Of a stretch of 64,000 nucleotides of DNA, positions 1 through 12,094 are shown one piece after another. Where the stretch lies: positions 51,413,554-51,477,553 of the forward strand of contig OX485803.1 in the NCBI GenBank assembly GCA_950295325.1, read 5' to 3'. Each line of letters begins with the position of its first letter. Position 1 is the stretch's first letter. Made by a program: the position numbers and the translations under genes. This DNA is from Polytrichum commune (Eukaryota; Streptophyta; Polytrichopsida; Polytrichales; Polytrichaceae). The notes under the pieces were generated by a model that did not search any database, was not told the DNA's origin, and was given only the letters and a program-made list of their open reading frames with translations.

Positions 1-518
1 AATTCCAATGCCAAAACATCTTAAAAACACCGACTGTTTTATTTTTAAAATAAATAAATAAATTGAACGAATGAGAGATACGCTCATATGCAATGATTCC
101 CGAACAACAACAACAACAACAACAACGTTCAATCACCGTTCCTTGAGTGTTAAGAGAGGGATTTGGTTTCCCATGACCTACCACAAAGGGTGCAGTAAAA
201 CCATGACCCCTACATGGTTGTTGCTTATCTATGTTAATTCAATCTCAATGGACTAATTTGGGGTCTTTGATATGAATTCACTGGAGAAAACTAACGATCC
301 TAGCTGTACATAGCAACCAACATTTTCAGTCACCCCATTGAGGTTGGGGATGTCTTTAAATATTTGTCTCCACAATTAGGTAAATAAAAAGACCTCATTA
401 ACGTAGGAGGATTGGTATGAACCGGTCCTCAACCCGGAGGGGTACTTGTTTTTACTACAACTCCAACCTCGACAAATGGCTGGATTTTCATAGTGCCATG
501 AACCCCAAGACTTCTCGG
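1..518. other. Intergenic, no gene recognised
   Basis: Low-complexity intergenic DNA. The only clear structure is a CAA trinucleotide run at about 103-126. Short open frames here have no recognisable domain and look like chance. Confidence 0.6.
103..126. repeat. (CAA)n microsatellite
   Basis: About eight uninterrupted CAA/AAC units are visible directly in the sequence. Confidence 0.95.
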
Positions 519-1056
519 TTGGGGCGAAATAACCCGTACACTAGTTCCTTGAAGCATCCAACAAAGATTAGAGACAAGGGTTTAGGGCCGGTTCACACTA
601 TGGCCAAACTTTGAGAGGAGAAGCGTTTCAACCAATGAAAATGCATAAATGTTCAAAGTCCGTCCTCTCGGCCTTCACACTAGAGGCCGAAGTCCAAAGG
701 ACGTCACCTCCAAAAGAGCCTAGGTGGCGGCACTTTTAGGAAGATATGGCGCCAAGAGTTCGGCCTCTCGAGCCAAGTTTGGGTCGAGCAAAATGCTCGA
801 CCCAAACTTCCGTCGAGAGGCTGAACATTTTTAGCCGTGGATTATTTTAATATACTTTTTCAACCCAAAGGCTTCTCCTCTCGACATAGTTTGGTCTAGA
901 AAAGTGACGCTTCTCCTCTCGACTTGGGCATAGTGTGAACCGGCCCTTAGACATTCAACAAGGATTGGAGACAAGGATTTAACCATCCAACAAAGATTGG
1001 AGGCAAGGGTGTAGACATCCAACAAGGAAGGAGCGTATGGGTTGGGTCGCCCAAAT
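519..1056. repeat. Fold-back repeat, copy 1, split by a MITE
   Basis: The left arm begins TTGGGGCGAAATAACCCGTA and the right arm ends in a near inverse (GTATGGGTTGGGTCGCCC). Between them are about four ~33-bp direct units of the type CATCCAACAAAGATTGGAG. The MITE at 585-946 sits between two of these units. The same arms occur, without the MITE, at 25171-25313, which supports a mobile or duplicated family. No protein is encoded. Confidence 0.7.
585..946. mobile_element. TTA-flanked MITE, copy A (PIF/Harbinger-like)
   Basis: The element is 362 bp with terminal inverted repeats: GGGCCGGTTCACACTATG at the left and its inverse CATAGTGTGAACCGGCCC at the right. It is flanked by TTA at 582-584 and 947-949. 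A three-base TTA/TAA duplication with G-rich ends is the usual signature of PIF/Harbinger MITEs. There is no coding capacity. Internal pieces of the end sequence recur, so the element folds on itself. Copies B (22049-22650) and C (35690-36171) share both ends and the TTA target. Confidence 0.88.
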
Positions 1057-1149
1057 CAAGGCTTCCCTAGCCCATGGATAGGAAAGTCAAGCAATGAGGT
1101 AAAATGTAGGGTACAAAGTAAGGTAAAATATATGCAGGGTAGAAAGTAA

Positions 1150-1212
1150 GGGAAAAAGAGAAGCAGGAGGGGGAGGGAGGGGCTATAAAAGGGCAGCAGC
1201 TCGCCTTCCTCA
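1150..1212 (+). promoter_or_regulatory. Candidate TATA-box promoter
   Basis: A GA-rich stretch (1155-1182) leads into CTATAAAAGG at 1182-1191. A pyrimidine-rich stretch about 25-30 bp further on would be a normal plant start region. GC content rises sharply downstream. No known protein follows, so this may drive a non-coding RNA or be the relic of a retrotransposon LTR. No matching second LTR was seen. Confidence 0.5.
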
Positions 1213-1960
1213 GCCTCCTCCGTTGCAGTGGACCACTGCAGCTCCGTCACCATCGCCACCGCCACCTTCCATCTTCGCCACTTTCAACACCTGCAACCTC
1301 CTCCTTGCTGGCCCCTCTCACACTGCCTCCGGCCCTTCTCATTCCCTTCTGCTTTCTGGGATGCCCAACTGATTTCTCTCTACAAGGCTCAGTGTTACTA
1401 GTTCCCGGTTTCCTGTTGCCGTTACAGTTGTTGTTGGAGGTCGAGGTGTGGCTTGGGCATGACGGCACTTAGTTGGCTTGATCGACCGGTTTGCTCGTGT
1501 GTGTTTGTGTGTGGTGTGTGATGGTCTTTGGCTGTGGTCATTGGCTGTGGTTATGTGTCGTCGGTAAGGTGGTTGTGGGGATGTCAGAGTTCCTAGTTTT
1601 GTCTCCCCTTTGTGCTTTGAGAGGGTTTGGTAGAGCTTCAAGAGAGCTTTGGTATTGAGGATTCAGCATGTGTAGGGTTTGGTCGGTGGGAGAAGTTGTG
1701 GAGGTTCAAGGTAGATTGGAGTGAGTTGGTTCTTATCAAGAAGTTATTATCTGTTCTGTTCTTTTCTTTCTTACCAAAGGGTAAGTAACGTGAGTGGCTT
1801 GCACTCGTGTGACCGGCCTTTCCATTCCAATTTGAATGGAAAGTGGTGGAGGCTCATCAGGACTCATTCCAGAGGTTTTGCGAAGTTGCCTAGTGTATGT
1901 TGCTTATGTGTTCTGCTAAGTGGTACCATGATTGCAGGTGCTGTGAGATGAGTGCAGAGT
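1212..1960 (+). other. Possible spliced non-coding transcript
   Basis: Downstream of the TATA box is a CT-rich leader with short codon-like runs but no recognisable protein. A strong plant donor, GTAAGT at 1781, pairs with a good acceptor, ATTGCAG ending at 1937, giving a plausible 157-bp intron. Reading frames on both sides are short. Splice sites and promoter are seen; transcription is inferred. Alternatives are a decayed gene 5' end or an LTR fragment. Confidence 0.35.
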
Positions 1961-2040
1961 AGGTCAAGGCCCGTGGGATGTGTGTAAGCCATATTTGTCC
2001 GAGTGTCTTGTGCAGTGACCAGGGAATTTTTTGGCAAAAT

Positions 2041-2231
2041 TAGTCAAGATCCTAGTGTTTCCAAGTCCAACCAGTTGCAGGTTGTGATCTTGCGGCGTTT
2101 CTTTATTAACTTGAGGTATATTTTATAGATTCTTCCAAAAATGATCGGTAATTTTCCTGAAGTCGTAAACTTCAACCAGCCAATTTGACTAGTTAACCTG
2201 TCAACTAGCGGTCGGTTCTTCCCGTTCATTG
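2041..2231 (+). repeat. Dispersed ~200-bp repeat, copy 1
   Basis: This copy runs from AAGATCCTAGTGTTTCCAAG to CCCGTTCATTGG. Diverged copies lie at about 11051-11253 (+), 17519-17712 (+) and 24576-24770 (-). Shared landmarks are GGTAATTTT, CTTCAAC, AACTAGC and the closing GTTCATTG. Family identity is unknown; it could be a fragment of a larger retroelement. Confidence 0.65.
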
Positions 2232-2539
2232 GACATGTGTCAGCATGATAATTTTAAGTGAAGTCGCAGTACGATCCGGTTCGGTAAAGAGATGATTTCC
2301 ATGCATCGTCATCTTGCTAGGAGGAGGTTCACTTCTGTGCGAACCAGGAAGCTTGAGTGACATACCTTCGATGTTAGCAATTGTCACGACCGTTTTGTAA
2401 GGTGCAGGTTGTGGAGGCACTGTCGTCCTATCACCGGCTCGATGATTCTCATTAACATTTCTCGACATTTACCGACAACAAAATATTCCTACGAAGATCA
2501 GGAATCCGAGTGAGTGATTGTGTCTATCTTCCTGCAGAT

Positions 2540-4260
2540 GACCTTGAAGTAGTTAAGGAGAGACTATGGTCCCTTCCTGCCTCTCACTAGCTACATCCCA
2601 CTTTGCCTTGGGAGGCGGTGTGGGAAGCAGCTACTGACGGTCAGGAATGGCTTGTCCTCTCTACCTTGACTACCTCTTGGGATCTGTCCACGCAGTTGTG
2701 TTGGTCCATCTGGCCGCAGGGATCATGTACGAAAGTGGCTGTAATGCAAATTAATTGAATCAATGCTGCCACTTCCTGTCACTAGATTCATCCCCTTGTG
2801 TCATGTAGGCTCCAAGGTAAGGAGCCACCGAAGGACAGAAATGGCTTGTCCTCTGCCTTGCGCATTTCTGTGCATCTATGTACAGAGTAGTGTTGGTCTA
2901 TAGGCCCAAGGAATTATCTGAAGAGGTTGTGATGCAGATTGAAGTAATGCTAGCCCTTCCTGCCTCTCACTAGCTTCATCCCTCTGTGCGATGCAGGCTC
3001 AGAGGTAAGGAGCTACTGAAGGTCAGGAATGGCTTTGCTAGCAGGTTCCTGTTGATGGATGGTTCTACCCGCAGTGAGGATGATAAGGAGCTATTGAAGG
3101 ACAGGATTGACTTAACTTCAACCTTGCCTAATGCTATGTATCTATCTACGCAGTCGTGTTGGCTCATCAAGCAGCAGGGATCATTCGCACCGAAGGCTGC
3201 AATGCAATTGAATCAGTGCTGGCCCTTCCTGCCTCTCACTAGCTTCATCCCTCTAGGTCATGGAGGCTCAGAGGTAAGGAGCTACTGAAGGACAGGAATG
3301 GCTTCCACATTCTTCCTGTGCTTGCAGGTTCTTGTTGACCTATGATCCTAGCAACAATGAAGATGATAAGGAGCTAAGAAAGGACAGAAACGGCTTGCTT
3401 CCCTATTTCTATTTATCTATCTACACAATCATACTGATCCATCAGGCGGCAGGGATCATCCTCAACAGAGGCTACGATGCAATTGGATTATTGCTAGCCT
3501 TTCCTGTGTCTCATTAGGTTCATCCCTCCGTGCCATGTATGCTCAGGGGTATGGAATGGTTTCCACATTCCTTGTTCGCTTGTAGGTTCTAGTTAATGGA
3601 TAGTTCTAGTGACAGTGAAGATGATAAGGAGATACTATAGGACAGGAATAGCTTGTCCTCTATTTTGCGTACTTTGTTTCTGTCTACGCAATTGCGTTAG
3701 TCCATCAGGGCCCGGAGAATATCATTCGCAACAGAGGCAGCAATGCAGTTTGAATCAATGCTGGCCCTTCCTGCCTCTCACTAGCTTCATCCCTCTGTGT
3801 CATGGAGACTCAGAGGTAAGGAGCTACTGAAGGACAGGAATGGCTTCCACATTCTTCCTGTGCTTGCAGGTTCTTGTTGGCGACAGTGAAGATATTCAAA
3901 GGGTATTGAATATTAATGTACTTTCCTGGCTTTATAATGACCTTCAATATAAGTACACCACCATGTGGCAGGAATGTATTCATGTTCTTTTTTTGCTAGC
4001 AGGTTCTTGTTGATGGATAGATCTAGCAACAGTGAAGATGATACATGGGATTGTTCACATCTAATATGGATGAGTATTCCTTGGTTTGTAACGACACTTT
4101 CCAGTCTATACCAATACACCACCAGGTGACAAGAATGGTTTCATATTCTTCCTTTGCTAGCAGATGCTGTTTATGGATGGTTCTAGCGGCAGTGAAAATA
4201 ATACAACGGATTCGTATTGAATAAAAATGCATTTTCCAGCTCTGTAACGAGATTTTCTAG
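2540..4260 (+). repeat. Degenerate tandem array, ~190-270 bp units
   Basis: At least six diverged units are seen. Each contains a version of CTTCCTGCCTCTCACTAGC (near 2573, 2767, 2955, 3224, 3497 and 3768). Several then carry a GCAGGTTCTTGTTGATGG block and a coding-like stretch reading SEDDKELLKDR (near 3075, 3357 and 3616). Units are interrupted in all frames, so the array is not a gene as it stands. The recurring stretch after a GCAG acceptor-like motif suggests amplification of a former exon with its flanking intron, but that is inference. Confidence 0.7.
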
Positions 4261-4287
4261 ACGAAATTAATACACCACCATTTGACC

Positions 4288-4485
4288 ACTATTAGGTGTC
4301 ATGTACTATTTGGAATTGTGCAAGGCTATAACTTCTCGCCATAGATTTCATTTGTTACCAACGAAGGTTAAATAGGCTCTATGCACAATATACAACATAA
4401 AAAACCTTACTTGATAAAAAAATACTTTCTTAGAAAAAAGTTACAGCACTTTGTAACCCCGAATAGTAAGCGGCAGTAAATACCA
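4288..4485. repeat. MITE-like dispersed repeat M2, copy 1 (diverged)
   Basis: Related to the two clearer copies at 21536-21732 and 21800-22003. Landmarks are TACTATTTGGAATT near the left, CTTGATAAAAAAA near the middle and AATAGTAAG near the right. The ends are weakly inverse. It has no coding capacity. Confidence 0.5.
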
Positions 4486-7400
4486 TAAACGGTGTACCGC
4501 TTTTAACAATAACAGTGACACTCTTTGCTCTCTTTACAAAGAGAAGTGCCATCGAAGAAAGCTACCGCTAACCGTTGTAATGCCGTCCATGAGGTTTTCA
4601 CTGCCACCTGCTTCTGACATGCAAATCCTCTGCTATATAATAACGCAAACATGGTACATAGCAAATTTGTTTCAACAGGATTAGAAGATCAATAGTAGCC
4701 TAATGCATAAACTTCACCTGATATTACTTAACCTGATAGATTATGTTCGAAATGTTTGGAAGATAACTCTAGTGCATATCAACACCTGGTCCAAGAAGGC
4801 GTTGTCTAATTAATCTTCATGATTACGCTTCTAGTGCAGGCATTTGCACATCATCAAGGACCGTAGAATTTCGACATAGGCAGGGGCTTGTCGACTACCT
4901 GAACACTACATATTCGACTTTCAATATCTCGATTTGATATCTAGACCCTTTAGTAGAACACCGTAGATATATTGAATTTTAAATACCCCTCTTTGATTAC
5001 TATAGTCGCTTTAGGAACACTCCACTCCCAGCTATACATCATAGAAGTACACTGTGTGAGTCATTTCTACCCATCAATTCTGCACAAAGAGATCAGAAGA
5101 TGTTATGAACTAAGAAGTGTCCTTGATTGATTCATATATATAGACACACATGCTTTGTGTGGGTATGCGATCTGTGAAATCTGAAATCAACGAGTACATG
5201 TCCTATGATAAAAATGTATTTCCAAACATACTTGAATCCTCAACAGTTGCCAGCTGCGCCTTCATACCCCCAACAAAGAACACAATCTTGTCAACGTAGT
5301 AAGATCTCCTCCTGAATCTCCCTTCCTAGTGTTTGCACTTTAGCCTGGAGAGGTGAACATTGGACAATGGAACTAACCCGGTGACCACACCACTCCTTGT
5401 GGGTCATCTCCGATTGTTACTTAAATGACAGAAGTGTGCACAGGGTTGTGATGAAATCATCACATGTGTTGAAGACTCGTCATTTCAGGCTCCCGCAGAC
5501 AGCTGACGAGCTTCCTGGGAATTTGGGAACTGTCCAATGGGGAGGTAATTGTGCATGGCAATGTCGGTTCTGATAGGCTGTGCAATGCATGGTCTACATT
5601 CCTGAAACAATGAGAGCGCCCAAATCAGTGCCAATATCCCTGACCAGCTAATTTAGGGAAATTAATGCTCCTAAATAGCGATTAATAAGTGGGGGAGTCA
5701 ATCATGCCTGCCATCTCTGCGACAAAGGTAGGTTATACAGTTCTGCTAGACAGGAGCCATCATGATATGAGAACAGTCTGCTGGAGAGGCCAGAAGATTG
5801 AAGGTGATGCAGCAGCAGGGGTGATTTGGACCTCTAAGGTAGGCGCACCTTAAACCGAGAAGTCAAGGTATTTGGCATACATGTGAGAGCGGTATGAACC
5901 AAAAAGAGAAAATTTCCAAGTAGAAAAAAAGAGACTAGGTGTATTGCGATTTTTATTTTGCCCCCTTCCCCCCCCCAATATTGAAATAAATATCAATTTT
6001 GGAAGTGAAAATTGTGTTCACATCCAAAACCGTTAGGGGACCTTCATGTTTACATAATGAACATTCTCAAATCAACATGTACTTATCATTCAAGATTTCG
6101 AAGGTGTTACTTTTGGGTGTTTTCTGGGTTTAAGGTGCTCCTACCTTATAGTCCAGCCACAGCGGACGGACCAGCAGCCAGTCCGCCCGGTGTGGCTGAG
6201 GTATGAGTGTGTCATATTTTTGTGTCTGGTGATCGATCCATTCATGGATGCAGCAATCTTGGACGGTGGAGTTTGGACCCATATAGGTTATTGCAGTTCC
6301 AGTGATGGGCTCAGGTGTGACTGGCCTTTGTGACAGATATTTGGGAGCAGGAGCGCGCCAATTGGCTCATCAGGGGCCACTGCATGCCTATCTGCCTACT
6401 GTGCGCCGTTCCCATCAGTATTCTTTATCATCATCATGGCCCGGACCAGGCTGGGCTAGGTAGCCAGCTGATAAGTAAAGTAAATCTGAAAGCTCGGGAA
6501 CTAAAGGAAGGAAGGAACAGGTCCACGCCTGTCATTGGCCCTGTCTCCAACTTGTAACCCGCGTAATTAACCGATACCACCTTTCAGGTGATAAGAGAAA
6601 GATCTCAGTGTCAGAGATGTGGACGACACAAGCCATTGGCTCTTCGACATTCCATAACTTTCTACACGGAAAGGTGGATGACAACAGGCCAAAAATGATT
6701 TCAAGGCATGGTAATATTGTACACTGTGAACAGATGCTTTCATCAGCATTATTTGACACAAATATATATATATATATAGATAGATATATGTAGTACTGGA
6801 ACAAAGTTCACATTAAATTAACATATTAGCCAATTGAACCGAGGAACATGGACGTTGTGAGAGCAGGCCCAATCGTTCTTGGATCTTTATTTGCATTTAG
6901 GAACGAAAAGGGGCCTCTATCCAAGATGCAAATGCAGATCTAGGAAAAACTACCATCCATCCTGCATTGCCCATAGAGAAACTTACTTCAACCAATTTAG
7001 GAGGAGGAGGTTAGTAGGTGGACCCGGATATGGGAAGAAGGGAGTAGCTAGTTGGCACATACGAACCCTACCCCACCAGATCTCCTCAATATTTGGGGTG
7101 GGTTTGTCCTTACTCACATTAGAATTTGATGGGCAAGCGGCGTGAGGTAGAAATATCATAACCTGTGAAATTAAGGTGATTCGCATTAAAGATCCGGTCA
7201 AACAATCATGAGATAATTTTCCAAGATAGATGAGAAGGATTCATGAAGAATGCAACTTGTTTCATATGTTTCTGCCCTATACAAAAAGTGGAAATTTGTC
7301 CAAACCCCTACTGGTTCATTAGATTCTCCCTACACCGAACACGGTAATCCGCATTTCCATACAGAACATCGCCTAAATTGGTTACCTCATAAGTACATTA

Positions 7401-7700
7401 ACACTTGACTCCCATTGGCTACACTAAGTGTACACGCATTGAAGTTGCCGCCGAGCCATGATCAATTTCAGAAATGGCACTTCACCATTATGACGGCGGT
7501 CTAGTGCACGGCGAGAGGGTGGTTAACATGTTATAATATTTCTACTTTACATGAAACTTCACCCTTACCTTAATACGGATGTCAATTGGTTATTTTCATA
7601 AACTCAACCGGTTCATCTATAACCAACTGATCGGTTCTAGTTGTCATGAGTAATTAAGTAGTTTGTCTTATTCATTATATGGGCCCTTGCATTTCAAGCC
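4486..7700. other. Intergenic, no gene recognised
   Basis: About 3.2 kb without a supported gene. A short GC-rich inverted repeat lies at about 6153-6198 (CAGCCACAG against CTGTGGCTG-like arms). A TATA run is at about 6763-6778. Open frames in both strands are short and have no recognisable domain. Confidence 0.5.
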
Positions 7701-7984
7701 CATATGCATGCGGGTCAACCACCTTTCCATTGCTTTTCATCCATATATGTGATATGCAAGCATGGGCAAGGCACTTCCTTGCATCTGCATTTGCGTTGTG
7801 GGCGTAGATGCATGGTGAGTGGCCTTGCTCTCATGCTTCCAAATTTTGGAGTCAAGATGAATTCCTTTGGATTTTGAAGTCTTTCCTTGGAGATTTTCGT
7901 AAATGGTGTGTTTGTGTGTGTGTTTTCCTTTTCTTTTGAATATGTACATTTCATATGAAGACGTACCTATGCGTTAGAAATTGT

Positions 7985-8160
7985 GTAACACTACAGTACA
8001 CATGTAATTTAGTGTGGCCCACACTATTCAACATCAACCCACATCAATTGTCTTGCAATCGATAGAGCAACTAGAGAGAATATCACATGACACTCACGCT
8101 ACATGACAAGTCACAAAGGTCACTCTAATTAAGATGGTACACCATTTAAAATGCCAAAAC
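7985..8160. repeat. Dispersed repeat M3, copy 1
   Basis: Begins near ACACTACAGTACACATGTAATTT and includes TTTAGTGTGGCCCACAC and GTCACTCTAATTA. A diverged copy starts near 22943 with the same landmarks. Ends are not resolved. Confidence 0.45.
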
Positions 8161-8659
8161 AAATCAGATGTTTAGTGTACATACATATACTATGTGCATT
8201 ACAGTAGTAGCTGTAAGGAGAGGTTTGCAGCTTTACTGTCCAGTGTATATGTGCAAGTCTCCAAGTATTTGACATACAGGTATATGTATGGTATTCTCAT
8301 GACTCAATGAATGCCAATGGTCAATGCACATATGGGAAGGGCATCAGCCTGATCCTTGCCAGACTGGGTGCAAATGCCAGGGGAGTGTCGGAGTTTCTTA
8401 ATAATCAATTCATTACATCCTAGTTATAATTTGGAAGGCCTATGATGCTATACTAGCATAGGGCCGGCCTATTGCATGGGTACCTGAAAGTAGACAGGGT
8501 ATCAGACATTCTGGCAAATAGTGCGCCACAGTGAATACCATGAAGCTTGTGGTATTTAATGTGAGCCCAATATTTGAAACACAAGAGTCTCCTACCTAGT
8601 TGAACATCTAATCATTATGGGTGTCATTGCGTAATTATCCACCACTCTGTAATAGAGTC

Positions 8660-9155
8660 CAGATCCAGTACACTAAATAGGATATGTAATGTTTGATCAT
8701 ACTTAGTGTTGCCACCTTACCCTGCACTAATTTTCAATTCTTTGACAATTAGTGTTAGACGTAAATGTGCTCTGATCATACTTAGTGTTGTCACCTTACC
8801 TTGCACTAATTTTCAATTCTTTGACAATTAGTGTTAGACGTAAATGTGCTCTGATCATACTTAGTGTTGCCACCTTACCTTGCACTAATTTTCAATTCTT
8901 TGACAATTAGTGTTAGACGTAAATGTGCTCTTACCTTTCCTACTGCCACCTCCCTTATTATATCCTCGTTTTTTTTCATATCCTTACTAACATTAAATTC
9001 AAACATGTAACTTCCACATATTACCAGAGTTGATATTTAGTGTTTGAGTTTACATTTAATGGTACTTACTTTCAAAGGGTTATTGATATTTAGTGTATGC
9101 TTTTGTATTTAGTGTATCAAACACTAAATATCCTATTTAGTGTAGTGGACTGGGG
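8660..9155. mobile_element. MITE-like element with TTTAGTGTA ends, copy 1
   Basis: The left end (CCAGTACACTAAATAGGATAT) and right end (ATATCCTATTTAGTGTAGTGG) are near-perfect inverses. The interior is non-coding and contains the triplicated 79-bp unit. A shorter relative with one copy of that unit is at 36682-36992. The CACTA-like termini suggest a CACTA-derived non-autonomous element, but no convincing three-base target duplication was found, so the superfamily is open. Confidence 0.65.
8694..8930 (+). repeat. Three tandem copies of a 79-bp unit
   Basis: Units start with TGATCATACTTAGTGTTG at 8694, 8773 and 8852, an exact 79-bp period with very few differences. Each contains an internal inverse (CACTAATTTTC against GACAATTAGTG). 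The near identity implies recent local expansion inside the surrounding MITE. Confidence 0.95.
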
Positions 9156-11050
9156 AAATAACTGCAATGGAGGCCTGGCTATTGAAATACCTACATGTAC
9201 AGTGGGGGAGGACATAGTAAGGACTACAAGATTATGAAGAATTCTTTGATGGTTATTCCCTTAAACTGTTAAAAATCTAGCACTACCTATCAAAAATGGA
9301 ATTTGAGATCATTATAGAAATTGAGAGTTAAAAGTATACTGCATGAGCTGGGGTTGTTACACATCTACGAGCATATATACCAGCGACCACACAGTTAGGC
9401 CATTTTCCGCCTTTAATCACCCAGCAGACAAAGTGGTGTTACTACAGTGGTTATGGTGACCAAGGGTCAGACAACGAGGCCAAATGAAGGCCGGGCCCTT
9501 CAAGAGCCAGAGAAGGACCATGGAAGCTGGCCATTAAAGTGATTAATTCCATAACAGTCACAAGCCGTGTCATTGAATCCTCTGCAACTGAATGAGCTGC
9601 TTCAAGGACCGGGCCAATGCACATGCAGTAACTAATTCTTTATGAGTAACAATAACATTTCTGCCACAAGGAAACCCAATTATGCCAGTAATTCATGATT
9701 TAATTTTTTTCTCCAAAGCTCAAATCATGATTGGATGTTTGCTAGGCGACGAAGAAATTTCCTCAAAAACATCATAGCTAGACATGTGTAAGGAAGGCCC
9801 ACATTCTTAAAAGGGTGCGTTCACCCTGCGGGTCAGCGCTCACACGCTCACAGATGAGATTCATATTAACCTTTTCTGATTCCTGGTGCAACAGTGAGAA
9901 CCCATCTCTGTCTAGAGTCCTCACCTCAAAGTTATAAATTGGCTCTCATATATCCATAGCCAACTGGGATCTTTTCTCTCGAGGAGCTGGCCAAATCACT
10001 GATTCTCACGTACGTTTAAGTCATACGACATACGCTGAAATGTCCTTCATGACTATTCTCAACCAAGCTATTGCTAGAGCAGGAGCTCGAGCCCCAAAAA
10101 TACGGGCAGAGACACAAGCAGGGGGACAGAAAACAACCATCTGCACATCAACAGCTAGGTTACAAACAATGTGAAAAGTTGTGTCCTTTTCTTGAGCTTT
10201 CCTCCCAGTTTGCAGGACCCCAGCTAGTTCCATTGGCAGAATTAAGACTGAATAATAAGTTTGAATCGGTGGCATCTATCAGCCTAAACGCGAGGTGCAT
10301 ATGATCCTCCTAGGCTGCTGCTGCTGCCACAGGAGGTCTTAAAGTATGATAATTATTAAGGGATTAACTTGTAGTGGCCCATCGAAACCCCACCCAGGCT
10401 TTAATTATTCGGCTCCTTAACTTAAATCTGCCCTGAAACGGCAGGCAATTCATCAAGCAATGAGGTGACTACTGCCAGTTGTTTTATTTTACATTTTGAG
10501 ACAACTCCCGTACAGCAAGAGCTCTAAAAAGCTGCACCCCCAACTCTCACAAGGAGCGTGCAGGATTTTATTAGAACTGTCATGTAGCCGCAACTCAGTT
10601 TTGATTTGGAAAAAGAATGGATCCTTTATATCACTCCATCCGGACCACTCCAAATGGCTCATGAGCGTCATGCCGCCCCTGCCACATGAATTAAGTAAGT
10701 AGTAGTTTCTGATCCTTTCCGTGGCCCCGCAACCAAGGTCCCAGACACATTGTAATTTAGTATTGACGGGAAGGGATATGATCTAGGTTACAAGATCCAA
10801 CTCCAAATTACTTTGTTTGTTTGCTTGTTTTTTTTTACACACTGCCGCACACAAACAGCGTAGCATGCATGCATGGAGGTCTGAGACCGCCCCACGATTG
10901 AATGCCATGACAAAAGATTCCAGGGTTTTTTAAGGCTATTGAACCCCTACATGCCTAGCTGTTCAGAAACTTTTTTCCTTTTGTGATCTTTTAGAAAGTG
11001 AAGGTTAGGTGGTACAGTGTTTGGGGAGATCCGTGGGCATACAGTAATAA
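9156..11050. other. Intergenic, no gene recognised
   Basis: No supported gene, RNA or repeat family. Short open frames on both strands around 10.0-10.7 kb overlap each other and lack recognisable domains. Confidence 0.5.
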
Positions 11051-11253
11051 TTGGATAAAATCCGTGTGTTTCAAAGTCCAACCCGTTATTACATGTTGTG
11101 ATCGTTCTGTTTCTCTTTACTAATTTGATGTAGATTCCATTGATTCCTCTAAAGTGATGGGTAATTTTTCCAAAGTCCTTAACTTCAACTGGTTATTTCT
11201 CAAACTCAACCAGTTCATCTGTAACTAGCGGTCATGTTCTCCCCGTTCATTGG
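11051..11253 (+). repeat. Dispersed ~200-bp repeat, copy 2
   Basis: Matches copy 1 (2041-2231) through GTTTCTCTTTACTAATTTGA, GGGTAATTTTTCC, CAACTGGTT and the closing CCCCGTTCATTGG. Confidence 0.6.
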
Positions 11254-11774
11254 TTAGGTATCTGGGTTCAGGAACGCCAATTATTAGTAGTGCAGCTTGG
11301 TTAAGGTTGCTAAACGGAAATAAATGAGCGGGTTGTAGTCAGGTGGACGAACTCTCAACAAATAATTCCAACTTTCTCGCTAAACAGTTAGTCCAATGAT
11401 TGTGAGGGTTTTCCCTACCTGAATTTGACTCCATTTGGAATTTTGGTGTGTTAGAGAAGTGAATGCTCGTAGAGGCAACTAAAGTGTCATTTGGTGGTCG
11501 TCAGGTCCTACTATGGGTATTGTCACCTAAATCTCCATTTGGGACCTTGTCATTAGGAGTTCCCCATTTGTGATTGTATTTGATTGTCTTACTAAATGAC
11601 TTGTTCAACTTGTAGAAGAAGGGAGAAAAAAGATTAAAAAAATCAAAAAAAATAAAAATTGGCCCAATTTTAAGAGTTCATTTGATGCAAATCTCTGCAT
11701 TGTTTTGTAGAGGCATGTTTATAATACAAAGAGTTCATTATCACATCCTGGCTTCCAAACCACCTTCATTACTT

Positions 11775-11798
11775 GGGGGGGGGGGGGGTGGGGAGGGG
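11775..11798 (+). repeat. G-rich homopolymer run
   Basis: A guanine tract interrupted by single T and A bases, flanked by otherwise ordinary intergenic DNA from 11254 to 12095. Confidence 0.85.
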
Positions 11799-12094
11799 TT
11801 CAACGCAAATGGAGCTCTCAACTATTTAAATGAATGTAATGCGTTGATATCACAAGTGCATAGATTTACGTTCTTCTCAACATCGAATTTTGGACTCTAG
11901 TGGTTGTTCCACCCATTCCAACTTCTAATCAACAAGTACTTTTGGAATGTAGTGCTTCCTAATTTGATAATTTATTTGGTTGGGTCTCAAAGATCTTGTT
12001 AGGTTGTTTACCCCCAAGCGAATAGGTGTATACATGTTTGTGTATTTATGATCACTTTGTAATCTATGTATGTGATAGACATTACTTTCAGAGT

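Noticed and set aside
2986-3517. Plus-strand frames of 100 and 61 codons as genes
   Set aside because: They are single units of a degenerate tandem array, broken in neighbouring units.
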